64,000 nt of DNA from Arma custos (lineage: Eukaryota; Arthropoda; Insecta; Hemiptera; Pentatomidae). The notes below the pieces were generated by a model, which was not told the DNA's origin, made no database searches, and saw nothing but the letters and a program-made list of their open reading frames with translations. How positions within the stretch are numbered: position 1 is the stretch's first letter; each line of letters begins with the position of its first letter. This document shows, one piece after another, positions 33,956-45,780 of the stretch. Position numbers and translations under genes: made by a program. Location: positions 154,724,043 through 154,788,042 of the forward strand of contig CM073759.1 in assembly GCA_037127475.1 (NCBI GenBank), given 5' to 3'.

Positions 33956-34262
33956 AAAATAAAAGAACTTGTTGGTGATTGGAACCAGCATTTATTTGTA
34001 CGGGAAGAGAGAGCAACAATTTTCCAAGTTTTTTTTAACAAGAAAGTGATTATGATGAAAACTATGAAGGTGATGAAAACTGTGGATGATATGAAAAAAC
34101 TAAAGCCAGATTTAGATTCAGCACATAAAAATCTATAAAAATCAACTATTAAAGTTAAAAATGTTTTCTAAAAAATTTTTTTTGTTCGCCTATGTACCTA
34201 GTAGTTTGATTATACACTTTATACAAAAAATCAACATAATATGACAGAAAATATTTGATAGA

Positions 34263-34440
34263 AAAAAACACTTCAACATAACTTAGTAGCATGTAACATG
34301 TTCGGGAACTCCTATGTTATTTACAAAATTAATTGCAAAAAAGTACAGTCAACAAAAGTCAAATTATGAAAATTGTTATATAATCTTTATTGGTAAAATT
34401 AAAAAATAAACCTATTCTCAACTAAAAAATGCACTTGAAG
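34263..34440 (-). repeat. Inverted copy of the 178-bp segment at 30538-30715
   Basis: Exact reverse complement of 30538-30715; it directly follows the unique tail after segment B copy 2. Confidence 0.9.
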
Positions 34441-34930
34441 ATTATGCAAATCATCCAGTCAATATTGAATCCATTGTACACACACACAGTATGTAACACT
34501 CACTTAAAGATGAATTTATATTTTCCGCTGGGAAATTGTGAAATCTCCATACCATTGTGGAGAGGTAGCCTTCAGAAGAGGAAGACCCGACTGGGATTGG
34601 TACTATTGTGGTCCGTGGTCCAACAAGTGGAAGGTCTTCTAGATGAGGAAATCGCTTGACCCTGTCACTCGTCACCTGCAGCCCGTCTTCGATTCGATCT
34701 CTTGAGGACAGTCTTCTTCAACTAACTAGTTGGGGTCCTTGCCGTAGGAGGGTTGGGCATAGCTAGTGTGAGGCGAATTGCTAAGTTGGTGGTTTACTAT
34801 TACGCTATTATGCTAAATTCTTCTTCTTCTCCCCCCTTGTTCCTTTCAGCGTGTAGGTGCCTCAGTCCTCTATACTAAATTCGAATTAATTAAGTTTTTT
34901 TAATTAGTTACATTGAAATCTATAAAATAA
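34441..34930. other. Unassigned, mixed-composition DNA
   Basis: A GC-richer stretch (about 34540-34800) with two overlapping 75-aa frames on opposite strands, neither recognisable. It could be an unrecognised SINE or repeat body or another GC-rich island. Confidence 0.3.
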
Positions 34931-34971
34931 TCTTATCAACAAAAATTTTTTTTCAATCGTGATCGTATATA

Positions 34972-35192
34972 TGAAGCATCGAAAGCGGATAACTCCAAAC
35001 TTCAGTAATCGACTTTTTCACATTTTCCCTAGTTTAGTTAAGCAATGCTTTGTGCTTCCGAAACTTCGGGCTGAGAACCGGGCTAAAATCAAGAGGAATA
35101 AGGCAAAGTGTAATGTGAGACAAAATTACTTGACTAACGATAAATGATAAAGTCAATTTTTGGAATTATCCGCTTTTGATCCTGAAGGCATC
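34972..35192 (-). mobile_element. MITE-like TIR element, copy 2, 221 bp
   Basis: The ends read tgaagcatcgaaagcggata and, inverted at the right, gatgccttcaggatcaaaag. It aligns with the reverse complement of 29370-29590. Diverged but the same length. Confidence 0.65.
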
Positions 35193-35384
35193 ATGTTATT
35201 TTCTAAAAATCTATTGGCATAATCACTTATTTTTATGAATGGAAATTAATATTTTATCATAAGAATCCAAAAATAATTAGAACAGAATAGTTGCTTCTTC
35301 ATGCAATCACCATCTTAATGAATAAAATTGTATCACGATAAAGGTGTACTCCTAAGAATCAGTTTATGAAATAGTGAATAATCC

Positions 35385-35530
35385 CATAGGATCTGCCAAC
35401 CCTCCTCGGATTCACCCAACCCATATAAACTGGATACCCTTGATCCGAGAAAAAGCATGGCACTTGATGGTGGTCATGGCCAAATCGCATTTCTGCACAA
35501 CCGTTAGCTTTGAAGCAATACCCTACTAGT
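35385..35530 (+). repeat. SINE body fragment
   Basis: It contains ggcacttgatggtggtcatggccaaatcgc-type sequence, a loose match to the body at 20045-20100, and ends in a decayed gcaccgtt-like run. No tRNA head is preserved. Confidence 0.35.
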
Positions 35531-35630
35531 TACTAAACTCCCAAAAGAATTCTTGAGTTGTCCCGACACGGTAGGTAATCAGTAAAGTAAAAAATAGAAA
35601 AAAATGTTGACTATATGATCAATTTACTTG

Positions 35631-35747
35631 TAGTGGATTGAAATGGTCAGGGGGTATCTTCAGAGCCCCGGGGGGAGGGGGGGGGGGGAGGATTCTCGAT
35701 GTGAGTCCAAACTCGGTAGAATTTCAACTGGCCATTTCAATCCACTA
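35631..35747. repeat. Short inverted-repeat element with a poly-G core
   Basis: Arms tagtggattgaaatggtcag and ctggccatttcaatccacta are 20-bp inverted copies with one mismatch. The interior includes a run of G with few interruptions at about 35669-35690 (cccc-gggggga-gggggggggggga). No coding capacity; a small MITE is the simplest reading. Confidence 0.6.
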
Positions 35748-35759
35748 TTTGAATTATCT

Positions 35760-36560
35760 AGTCAACTATTTTCCAATTAAATTTTAGTTTTAAATTTATA
35801 ATCGGGTTCAATTAGTTTACGCAAACAGGTTTCATATAAAAATAAAAGCTTTATTTTATAATCCATATGGTATTAAAAGTTTTTCTTTTATTAATGGCCT
35901 CAGCAGTTGAAGCGACGTTAAAAAAAAATCAAATAAAAAAAAAAGTTTTCAAGTTTTAGAATTTTCAAATATTTATTTAGTATAATAACTGCTAAAAATG
36001 CCTTAAAGTAATAAATTAATGAACTTAATTATACATTGTAAAAGACGTTTTGTCAAATGGATGTAAAAATAGGTTAATTGAAAGTAATTTAAAATTACAA
36101 ACTCAAAGTAGCTACCCGATTATTAGGTATAATAAAGCTATAAATACTGTTAATAAAGTATAATTTAGGTGATGCTTCAGGTATAAATTGATTTATCACC
36201 CCCAGAATTCCACAAATAATGATTGTGAGGCAGGTGATACCTATATTATAATTAGAATACGCTTTTTTTCTAGAAATAAATATTCCTTTAATATACCTAA
36301 TATTCCACGTTAAATTAAACCTTGTATATACAATAAAACTTTTTTTTTATATCTTTATACATATTTTAGTTTATAATCTCAAGATAAATAATAGAATAAA
36401 TAGTCCAAATTCAGACAACATGAATTAATATTGTAAAAATTAGACTTTTCTGCCTAAACATGTAAGCCATCATTAGGAAATATGGGCTTATAGTTGCTTC
36501 AAACAAAAAAAGTGGCTTGTATAAAAATATTTTATTGTTAATGCAATATTATTATATTGA
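35760..36560. other. No gene seen
   Basis: Very AT-rich; only homopolymer tracts and short frames. Confidence 0.45.
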
Positions 36561-36571
36561 CTTCTTCTTTC

Positions 36572-36735
36572 CGGAGCGGGTAAGCTCAGCTAATACAGCG
36601 CTGAGTTACTATGTTGAGGATCCGGGATGAAATCCGGCTATGATCGATCAAACATTAAATCTAGTAACAGCAACATCACGACCCTCTGAGATGAGCAGCT
36701 CTCTTGGCGTTCAACCAGTCTCTATAAAATGGATG
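36572..36735 (+). repeat. tRNA-like SINE
   Basis: Head: gcgggtaagctcagctaata, gcgctgagtta and a B-box-like gggatgaaatccggc. Body: ccctctgagatgagcagctc. Related to the other tRNA-derived SINEs of the window but diverged. Confidence 0.45.
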
Positions 36736-37349
36736 CCATTTATTGGATAAAAACCTGACAGACTCCCATAACTATTCCTAAAAAAAATAGAGATTAATAT
36801 TAATAAGTTACAAACAGTTTGATAATTGAAAAGTAAGACAAGAAATATAAAACTAATCAAACAAAGTTAAATAAAAAACTCAAATGTTCTGGCACCTCAA
36901 GTAATTACAGTTCATCTTTGAAAAATGAATATGAAGTCCAGTAGTGAATTGTCTCAATACTTAATGATAGAAGTTTTCAGGAAACTACGTGGTCAAAAAT
37001 GTTATCCGTTATGACCTGGAATTTCAGGGCTGAAAAACCAAATAAGTTTTGAAAAACTCAGACGTTCTCTACGGATAAGAAGCTTTTACATGGAGAACTT
37101 CATTTCTCTTTTATCCGATTCTGAAAATGCAAATCTTAAAAGCAACAAAAAATACCTAATTTATATTATACTTCCCTGTTTTGCATAATAGTTTTTCCAT
37201 AGATTTTCGTACCGAACAAATAGTCAGAAAGTTCATTGTGTCATAGTAATAAATAAATAGTGTCATATTAAAATGATTTTAAATAAATGAAAATCTGTAC
37301 CACCTCAACCACAAGATTTTTCCGCCCCAGAAGGGTTCGCATGTCCAAC

Positions 37350-37470
37350 AATGTCCATCCGTTGCTGTTGGCAGACTAATAATTTTTCTCCCAAGCTGGA
37401 TTTTAAGCTGGGACCTTCAGCACAGCAACTCAACACTACAAGCTCAGCTACCTCTGTACTCTACACCCTA
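37350..37470 (-). repeat. tRNA-like SINE head, minus strand
   Basis: On the minus strand: gtagagtacagaggtagctg, then ggtcccagcttaaaatccag. It faces the + strand SINE at 37611-37860. Confidence 0.45.
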
Positions 37471-37610
37471 TGGGCTGGACGATTATACGCGCATTTCTAT
37501 TCAAAACTTATTGGATTCCCAAATTATGGAAATTATTTACTGTCTTCTTTCAATACCCTACGGCAAGGTTTAGAGAATCTTTTACCTCTAGTCATTTTTT
37601 TTTCATAGCT

Positions 37611-37860
37611 ATATATGTCCTGGGTTCAAATCCCGCAGCTGGCAAGACTTTTATTTCACCTGTTAGTGGCTAGAGATGGACCCTATGGGATATGGGATCC
37701 AGCCTCAATAACTGGTTACCTAAAATAAGGGGAGAGAATCTGCGATTTGAACGTGATCTAGGACAAATCACCTACCAGCAATAACCGTTGTCAAAGAAAC
37801 AGTACAGTCTCTACCATGTATTGAACCCAGACACTTCACGGGTTATAGTGGTACAGGTTT
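37611..37860 (+). repeat. tRNA-derived SINE
   Basis: The B-box-like gggttcaaatcccgcagc is followed by the family body gatttgaacgtgatctagga, caaatcacctaccagc, and an end at tatagtggtacagg. It matches 19890-20142 along its body. Confidence 0.6.
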
Positions 37861-37869
37861 TTTATTTGA

Positions 37870-39300
37870 ATTCAATGATATAAGTTAGAGAATACTTCCT
37901 AAGTTATAGAGGAAATAAACATATGTTTGCTTATTAATCATAAATATGAATATATAGTATTCATAAACTGTAAGCTTTCATTAGTTAAGGATCAAACCAG
38001 TTCCCAGCAATGGATATTACACTTCCAAGCCAGAAGCCGGATGACACAGTGCTACGTTCTTCAAGACGCGATCCGTCATCCAGCAATGACTCTCAGCTAT
38101 AATCACTGGTTAGGGAACAAAAAGCATAACGGAGCCTTCTATTCGTGGGAAGCGCTACTCGAGAATGTGAAATCCTCTAACTAGTTTGAGAGACATCTTG
38201 TAATTAAAAAAAAAATATTTCATCGATAATACTTTAGTAAATTAAATGCATAGTCAATTTAATTGTCAGCTTCCAAGAGCTTGTTACTGTTTCGATTGCT
38301 ACTTTTATTGGGTGTTGTTAAAACGGCATGTCGATTTTTACTAATCACTACTGAATAACTTAATGAGACTATATTTTAATTATAATATATTTTATATATT
38401 ATGTCATTTAGATATTTATCTTCAATGACCTAATCGAAGAGTGTCTCCAATCAAAAGTTTAGACCACCATGAAATAATTTTTTACTGACTAGGGCACCCT
38501 AAGTGCGACATTCGCTACCGTAGCGTATTTAACTGCCAAACGTATTTTTTATACCATGTTTAATATATAATATACCATATATACTATCATATTCCATTAT
38601 GGGGAGTGTATGAAAATTTTAAATAAATAAAGTTATTATATCTAACAATTATAGTACCTTTTTATTTTAAACCTTCATCTCTATTTTTTTTCCAAATCCT
38701 CCAAAATTTTATTTACAATATAATACAAATTTACAATAAATACATGCAAATGCTTCTATATAAACAAAAGCCTTCTGTTACCTTTCGGTATTTTAAGGCC
38801 TTCATCTCTAAAATAGCTTTATAGAATTTATCCATAATTGTTTCATATGCTTTAATCTTTCTATAACTATCACCAATTTGCAGGCGATTTATCATAGCAT
38901 AAATATGTTTAAACCTTATCATACTAAAACATTTAACATAAACATAAATCTCAAATAAATTTGTTGGAGTTTTTCCATTTTAAGTATTTGTTATAGTACT
39001 TTCTATAATGTGCGCAGAAAAAATGTTAGAACCTCTTGGTGTACTGTGAGTAAACTAAAGATTCCCATAATAGTTACACAAAGTAATCCTCCAAACAGAA
39101 ATCTGTTTACGTTTGTCGAGCTTTTAACTTTTGTAAATGTTAACACTTATTAACCCACTTTGGAACAGAAATGTTTGTTTACCTCTGTAACATTTTGCTA
39201 CTTGGAAATTCTTCAGTCTTCACTACGATGTCAAAGTGTGATTTTCCCATAATTTTGTTTTACGAATTCCAAATCGTATAAAAGAAATATATCAAGAAGC
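37870..39300. other. No supported gene
   Basis: Mostly AT-rich. A frame at 37927-38184 contains ILHFQARSRMTQCYVLQDAI in a slightly GC-richer patch, but I recognise nothing and see no start context or splice partner. Confidence 0.35.
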
Positions 39301-39330
39301 CTGAGCCTTGATCACTTGAAAGCAGTATAA

Positions 39331-39605
39331 GTGAGTGCACTGTTCAACAGAGGTTCTAGGGATTTTGAGAGCCACACTGGAGTCTTGAAGATAATGAAGG
39401 CCGCGAAGGCAGTTCGGCATAACGATGTTCTGATAGGAGAAAATCCCAGCACCACTGTTCGAGAATTAGCAGGAAAAGTCGAAGTCTCAAAATCAACATT
39501 AAGGCGATTGTAGGTGAAAAAGCTTGAAAGTTGGCAGGACTTCTTTCACGAACTTCAAGGTTCAAGTCTCCCTCTCGAAATCTCTGAAACCATCGTTGAA
39601 CATGG
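39331..39605 (+). pseudogene. Fragment with a helix-turn-helix, transposase-like
   Basis: The frame contains DVLIGENPSTTVRELAGKVE followed by VSKSTLRRL, the usual N-P-x-x-S/T-x-R-x-L-A...V-S-x-S-T helix-turn-helix of Tc1/mariner-type transposases. It stops immediately after and resumes with KKLESWQDFFHELQGSS. Only the DNA-binding part remains. Confidence 0.4.
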
Positions 39606-39719
39606 GTAGCTTTTTTTTTCAGTATTCATCTGTTATCTAGATAGTTATGGTTGCATAATTATTTTAGTTTTATGTTACATCTTTATTATATATAAATATA
39701 GTTTCTCTAAACCTCCAAC

Positions 39720-39910
39720 TGTTTGTTAGAGCCATTCGGTAATAGCTAGTGCTCCCTAGATCGCGGACATGGCCCGAGGACACGATCCACGTAGCAGCGG
39801 TGCCTAGATACGGCCATTACGGGAGCCAGTCACTGATAACTTGATTTACAGCACCGCTAATGACTGGTCTACACTCTACTCCGGATATTTTTATCACTAC
39901 ACCGCTTTGT
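39720..39910. promoter_or_regulatory. GC-rich non-coding island
   Basis: A short GC-richer stretch in AT-rich surroundings, without frames or element motifs. Candidate regulatory DNA by composition only. Confidence 0.25.
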
Positions 39911-40249
39911 AATTATTTCTTTCGGAAGTATAATGTTTATGTGTTATCTGTACATAGTACGTTCCATTGTCGACATTAAGTATTTGGGCCAAGCATTGAA
40001 AGAATAGTACTGCTAAGGCTGGCATGCGACGTTGGAATATCATTAAGTAGATTCGACTAGAATGCTAGCCTAAAAATACTACTTATAATACTGTAATCAA
40101 TGGAACGGACATTAACAAATATCTAATATTATCAAACAAATGACTTCTTTGATTTTTGTTTTTTTGTTTCAAATCTCCATTTATTCATATTCTAAGCTGG
40201 ATTAGGATTAGGTTGGAGAGGATCTCTTTTACTGTATTGCGTACATTTT

Positions 40250-40660
40250 AAGAGGAGGATGAGAAAATGGAAGGCTCTAATTTCTTTATTAATTTATTAA
40301 CTGTAGATTTTTCCGGTGATGGGGCTCACTGTGTCCTTTTCCTTTCATTTGTTTATTTTATTTATTTCTCAGTTCAGGCTGAGACTTAGTACTTGATCTT
40401 GCCACGTTTGTGGCCGTCCTGCTGGGGTGAGTGTCCTGAAAAGAGGGTTAGTACTGTATTTCAGACTGTTAAAAAATTTAATGTGTTTGCGCTTTATGAA
40501 GTCTGTAACTGTCGGTAAGTCGAGAGTAGTGTGTGGGAGGTCCGTTTTGGTTTTATGTAATGCCTTGTGTTTTCCTATGCGTTGCACAATACTGGAACTG
40601 TTGGAGCTTTTTCGCCGTTGTAGGCGATTTCTTTGTACAACTATAAAACATAAATCAATG
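40250..40660 (-). pseudogene. Jockey-clade LINE C-terminal fragment, minus strand
   Basis: The 72-aa minus-strand frame includes HTTLDLPTVTDFIKRKHIKF and FNSLKYSTNPLFRTL, the L-x-x-P-T-V/L...I-x-x-x...NPL pattern at the end of jockey ORF2. Upstream on the same strand, KKLQQFQYCATHRKT fits the preceding K-L-Q-x-F-Q-N block. Different family from the full-length copy next to it. Confidence 0.55.
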
Positions 40661-40812
40661 CGTCATTAAAGTAATTCAAAACGAGAATATAATCTGCGTG
40701 TACAGCACCTAGATTTTTTAAAATTATGCCACATTACAGATTTCAATTTATTCACTGCATAAAAGAATGTCAAGACCTAGATAAAAGATTATGAGAACGT
40801 TTCCTGTACCAC

Positions 40813-40819
40813 CCTTTCT
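40813..40819. repeat. Probable target-site duplication, left copy
   Basis: The 7-mer cctttct precedes the second jockey element and recurs at 45774-45780 after its A-tail. Short, so weaker support than for copy 1. Confidence 0.5.
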
Positions 40820-41299
40820 AAGTACCAAGTGTCATGGCCGCAACTGATGTTAACTTGTTAATTCGCTCTGTGCTTGTTACATTATTATAACAATATTTCT
40901 TTAAAAAAAATCTCAAAACCGTATCAGAAGAAACCATAAGTACTTTAAGACGTTTATCCAAGATCAGTGAGGTGAGTGACTGTTTTAAACAATAAATTCA
41001 GTAAATACATTGGTGACGGGCTGCTGAAGGTAGCAACGTGGCCAATAATCCCTCCACGGGACTTAAATATTTACCTCAAGTACACGGTCAAGGCTTGGCA
41101 ACCAGCCTCTCGATCGAATCCCGCATTCGTCAACATTTTTTTTTCTTTTCTTTTTATTGTCTATTCTTTTTAAACATATATATATTTATTTATTTTATTT
41201 TTATATAAATATGAAAAGTTTTTTAAAATGTATTTCTTTTGTTTTAGTGAGATTTAATTATTTATTTCTAATTATTTTAATCATTAATAATAATTAATT

Positions 41300-42985
41300 A
41301 TGTTCAACATGCAAGTAGACAATTCGGGTAGTGAAGTGTCGGAGGCAGAGACTCCTTTTTCGGAAATAAGCGAGACCTATTCGCAATATTTAAAACGACG
41401 GACTCTCCAAAAACGTCAGAGAAAGGCTGCCCCTGGCTCAGCGGGCAACTCACCCAACTCAAAAAAAATAAATCGGCTGGGTCAAAAAAGTCAGTGACAA
41501 AAAACAACACACCACCGGAGCCTCCCATAACCCGCAGCAAAACTACTGCAGTCAATTCAAACAAATCTCCAATTGCCTCATCTTCCAGCAACCCTGGAAC
41601 TACAGAAAGCAATCGTGACGAAAACCAAGAACACCGAGGGTTCATTGACCCTAACTCTCCTCCTATTTTTGTCACGAAGATAACAAATTTTTATGAATTT
41701 GCTCAAGAAATATCTGAACTCATAGGACAAACTAATTTTAAATGCTTTTCTAGAGTAAAAGACAATAAAATAAATACATCGAACAAGGAATCCTATAAAA
41801 AATTAGTTAACCATCTTACAGTGAAGAACTATGATTTTCACTGTTACCAATTACAACAGGATAAATCGTACCGAGTCGTTTTAAGAGGAGTGCACTCTTC
41901 AACGCCCACAACAGCAATCAAAAGCGACCTCGAAGAAATAGGTCACAAAGTAAGAAATATTTCGCCAGTGTTGCATCCCACCGAAAAGTACCCCCTTCCA
42001 TTGTTTTTCGTTGAACTTGAACCAGCCCGAAATAACCCAGAAATATTTCAATTTATAAGACTTGTTTACTCAACAGTAATATTTGAAGGACCTAGGCATA
42101 CAAATGCTGTAGTTTAGTGTACTAACTGTCAAGCCTTAGGCCACACCAAGACGTATTGCCATCATCAAGCTATGTGCGTCAAATGCGCTGGACAACACTC
42201 ATCTGACACTTGTCAGAAATCAAGAAACGAGCCTGCTAAATGTGCTCTTTGTGGTGAGGATCACCCAGCGAACTATAGAGGCTGTTCAGTTCATAAGAAC
42301 TTTCAACACCTTAGAACCAAGAATTATCTACTAAAAAGTCAAGAGAAGAGTACAATCTAGGCTCCTGAAGTTGACAATACTGCCACCTTTCCTGAATTCC
42401 TAGACCAGCTGTATTACAACCGTATATAACCGTAAACCCCACCGAGAGACTTCCGGACAACAGAACTAGGGGAACATCTAGCATTCAGCAGCAGCCTCGA
42501 ACTCAGAAACCTCCCAAATCAAATCTCAGAATTCCTTTACCAAATCCCAGACGTCCCAATCCAAGCCTCGGGAACCCATATCCAAGCCCAAGGCAGCCAA
42601 TCCCTATCCTCAACCTCCACGTCAACAAATTCCTCCCCACCATACACCCTTACGGGTCAAATTACCTCCTCAACAACCAAATCCTCTCCCTTCCAATCAC
42701 AGCATTCAAACGAATGCTGTAGTTCATCAAACATTGAATGAAAATCCAGCACCTCGGGTACAACCCCCAGCCAACCCTCCTTTGCCCATTAATTATCCCT
42801 ATCAAACTCAAGGCTCATATCCATTCCAAGTCCAAAATCTTATCGACATAAATTCTATCCTATCATCCTTCCACAAAGACCTTCAAGAGACTTTCCTAAC
42901 CTACTCACGAGAATCCTTAGCGAAGTCCAACTTAATTACCCACGATGAGCATAAAGCCCTTAGCTATCGTTCTGTGGAACGCTAA
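41300..42985 (+). pseudogene. Jockey ORF1 (gag-like), copy 2, broken
   Basis: It starts like copy 1, loses frame at an A-run near 41468 that is one base shorter, resumes at 41494 and runs through the pre-C2HC region without copy 1's stop. It then stops at 42115-42117 (gttcag to gtttag) just before the zinc knuckles, which continue at 42118-42360. The Pro/Gln-rich tail ends in frame 42734-42985, which reads through the ORF2 start because of a small deletion. Confidence 0.85.
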
Positions 42986-45640
42986 TGGACTGCTTAATCA
43001 CCGTGATGAACTTGACATATTTCTACACGACAACCAAATAGATATTGCTTTACTTACTGAAGCACATTTCACTCATCGCGCACATTTCTACATACGGGAC
43101 TACATCACTTACAGATCAGACCACCCAGATAACACTTCACATGCCGGATCTTGTATTCTCATTCACAAAAACTTATCTCATTCCCTTATTCCTTCCATTC
43201 CAACTGATGCAATCCAATCAACCTCAGTAACCATAACAACTCGTCCTTTCCATATCACATTTTCAGCTGTATACTGTCCTCATGTAATTTCTGTTTCCTA
43301 TAATCTTCTTGAATCCTTATTCCAATCTCTTGGTTCACGCTTCATTGCTGGAGGAGACTACAACGCTAAACACCAACGATGGGGTTGTCGAACATCCAAC
43401 TCCCGAGGAAATATTCTGTCTGCTGTAACATCCAAAAAGAGTTATTCCATTCTGGCGCCAAACAACCCCACCTATTGGCCTACATCTACCAAAAAACGTC
43501 CCGATATCCTTGACATATTTATCACATCCCAAATTTCCCCCGCACAAGTCAATATTGAATCCTTGGACGACCTTTCATCAGATCATAGTCCAGTCCTCCT
43601 TTTCTTGCGCTCAAGTTTCGCTCCCAAGCCTTCCCCTCCCACATTGATTACAGGACGTGTCAACTGGGACGATTTTTGTTATGACTTGGAGGACAAACTG
43701 GACTTAAAAATTTCACTAAAGACAAAACAAGACATTGATACAGCCATAGAAAAACTTACATCAATCAGAAACAGTATACATGACAATATCACAAATCACA
43801 CAAATAATAACTATCAACAGACTGATTTGCCACAGCATATTCGTATCTTATTAAGAGAAAAACGCAGAGCAAGATCGAAGTGGCATAGAACTCGATATCC
43901 AGCAGATAAAACTATCTATACAAAATTAACTAACAAACTAAAAGCAGAAATCAAGAAGTTCAAAATTCAAAATTTAATTACCTGGACTGAAAATCTTACA
44001 ACCACCGACAAAACATTATGGATGACTACCAAAAAACTCCTAAAGTTCAAAGAATTCAATCATCCACTCCTTACTGAATCAAATAACTGGACAAGATCTG
44101 ACGGAGAAAAATCACAGTTATTTGGCCAATACCTTTCCAAAATCTTTCATCCACATCCTGATATCATTAACCCAACTCAAATTGAATATATAAAAAGAAG
44201 CGTTAGATGTCCCCCTCCAAATGTCCCTTCCACCCAAAGCATTCCATCCTTCAGAAATATCCAAATTATTCACAGATTAACTTCCCGCAAAGCTTCTGGG
44301 CACGACCTCATCACAATTCATATCTTAAAACACCTACCTAGAAAAGCCATTCTATTCCTTACCTATATATATAATGCTGTACTCCACTCCACATATTTTC
44401 CTGACCTCTGGAAATTTTCCATTGTAAAAATGATACCCAAACCTAAAAAAAAACCCAGAATACCTATCCTCGTACCGTCCTATCTCTCTTTTGTCTTGCA
44501 TGGGTAAAATCCTAGAAAAACTCATCCTTAAACGATTGTACCCTATCCTTGATGCATATCACATAATACCAGATCACCAGTTTGGATTCCGAGAATCACA
44601 CTCCACCATTCAGCTATGTCATCGTGTGGTGGATGTGGTCTCCTCTGCATTAGAACGTGGATCATATTGTTCGGGCGTCTTTCTTGACGTGGAACAGGCT
44701 TTTGACCGAGTCTGGCATGGGGCTTGCTCTACAAACTCCGTAAATTCCTACCCCCTACACACTTTCTCATCCTTCAATCCTATCTCACAAATAGAACTTT
44801 CCAAGTAAACCGTAATAATGTCTATTCATCCCTCTTTTCCCAATCTACTGGTGTTCCTCAAGGTAGTATCCCCCCCAATTCTTTATAGCCCAATCCTTTA
44901 TACAGTTTATACAGCTGACATCCCAACCCATCCTAATACTATCCTTACCACGTATGCTGATGATACATGTGTATTATCAGTCAACACCAATCCAGTTATT
45001 GCATCCCAAAGCCTCCAATCCCATATCACTGATCTTGAAGAATGGTGCCAAAACTGGAGAATTAAAATAAATTCTCAAAAATCACATCAAATCACTTTTA
45101 CCTTACGTCGTAAACCAATGACTTCCTGCCCTTAGTATCCTTTAATAATATCCCACTGGTGCCTATAGAACAGATCCGGTACTTAGGGTTGCACCTCGAC
45201 AAACTATTAACCTGGAATCCTCATACAAGAATGAAAAGACAAGAAACCACTCGACGTTTCAGGCTACTTCAATACTTACTAGACAAACGCTCTAAGCTAA
45301 CAAAAGACTCATCTACATGACCATCATACGACCTATTTGGACTTACGGAGTAGAGCTATGGGGCTCCACTAAGCCATCGAATTCCTCTCGTATCCAATCC
45401 CTACAATCCAAAATCCTTCGTAAAATCCTCAATGCTCCTTATTTTGTTAAGAATAAAGTCATCCATAACGACCTTAATGTCACTTTTGTTGCTGATCTGG
45501 CCCGAACCCGGTATCTATCCTTTCATATCAAACTTCATTCCCACTCAAACCCCCTAGTTTCAAACCTACCTTCCTCTTCAATTCCCGATAATCCTCCGAG
45601 GCGTCTGAAAAGAAGATGGCCACGTGACCTTCTTATTTGA
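42945..45640 (+). pseudogene. Jockey ORF2 (endonuclease and reverse transcriptase), copy 2, broken
   Basis: A single 520-aa frame covers the whole endonuclease (LLTEAHF, GGDYNAKHQRWG, SDHSPV) and the start of RT. An extra A in the run near 44445-44453 shifts the frame. The next frame (44491-44808) contains DHQFGFRESHST and motif A, VFLDVEQAFDRVWH. After another shift come motif B (partly disrupted by an insertion at about 44870) and YADD at 44953-44964. The last piece, 45317-45640, is the C-terminal domain. All enzymatic motifs exist but in four frames. Confidence 0.88.
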
Positions 45641-45780
45641 ACTTTGATTTGAGTACTACCAGTGGGTAGTTTCTCTACTAGTCATTCTCATGTCATTATG
45701 TAACACGCATTCTATTTACTTGTTGTATTATTGTAATACAGTTGTAAATATCAATAAATAAATTTAAAAAAAACCTTTCT

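Larger units (their letters stand above)
33098..34016 (+). repeat. Duplicated segment B, copy 2
   Basis: Same as 30719-31637, shifted by exactly 2379 bp at both ends. It is followed by unique DNA that probably continues the original repeat element (34017-34262). Confidence 0.9.
40820..45773 (+). mobile_element. Jockey-clade non-LTR retrotransposon, copy 2
   Basis: A full-length copy of the element at 9563-14477, from agtaccaagtgtcatgg to the A-rich 3' end after tcaataaataaatt. It keeps RT motif A, which copy 1 lost, but has its own frameshifts. The 5' UTR TA tract is short. Probably inserted beside an older jockey fragment (40250-40660). Confidence 0.92.
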
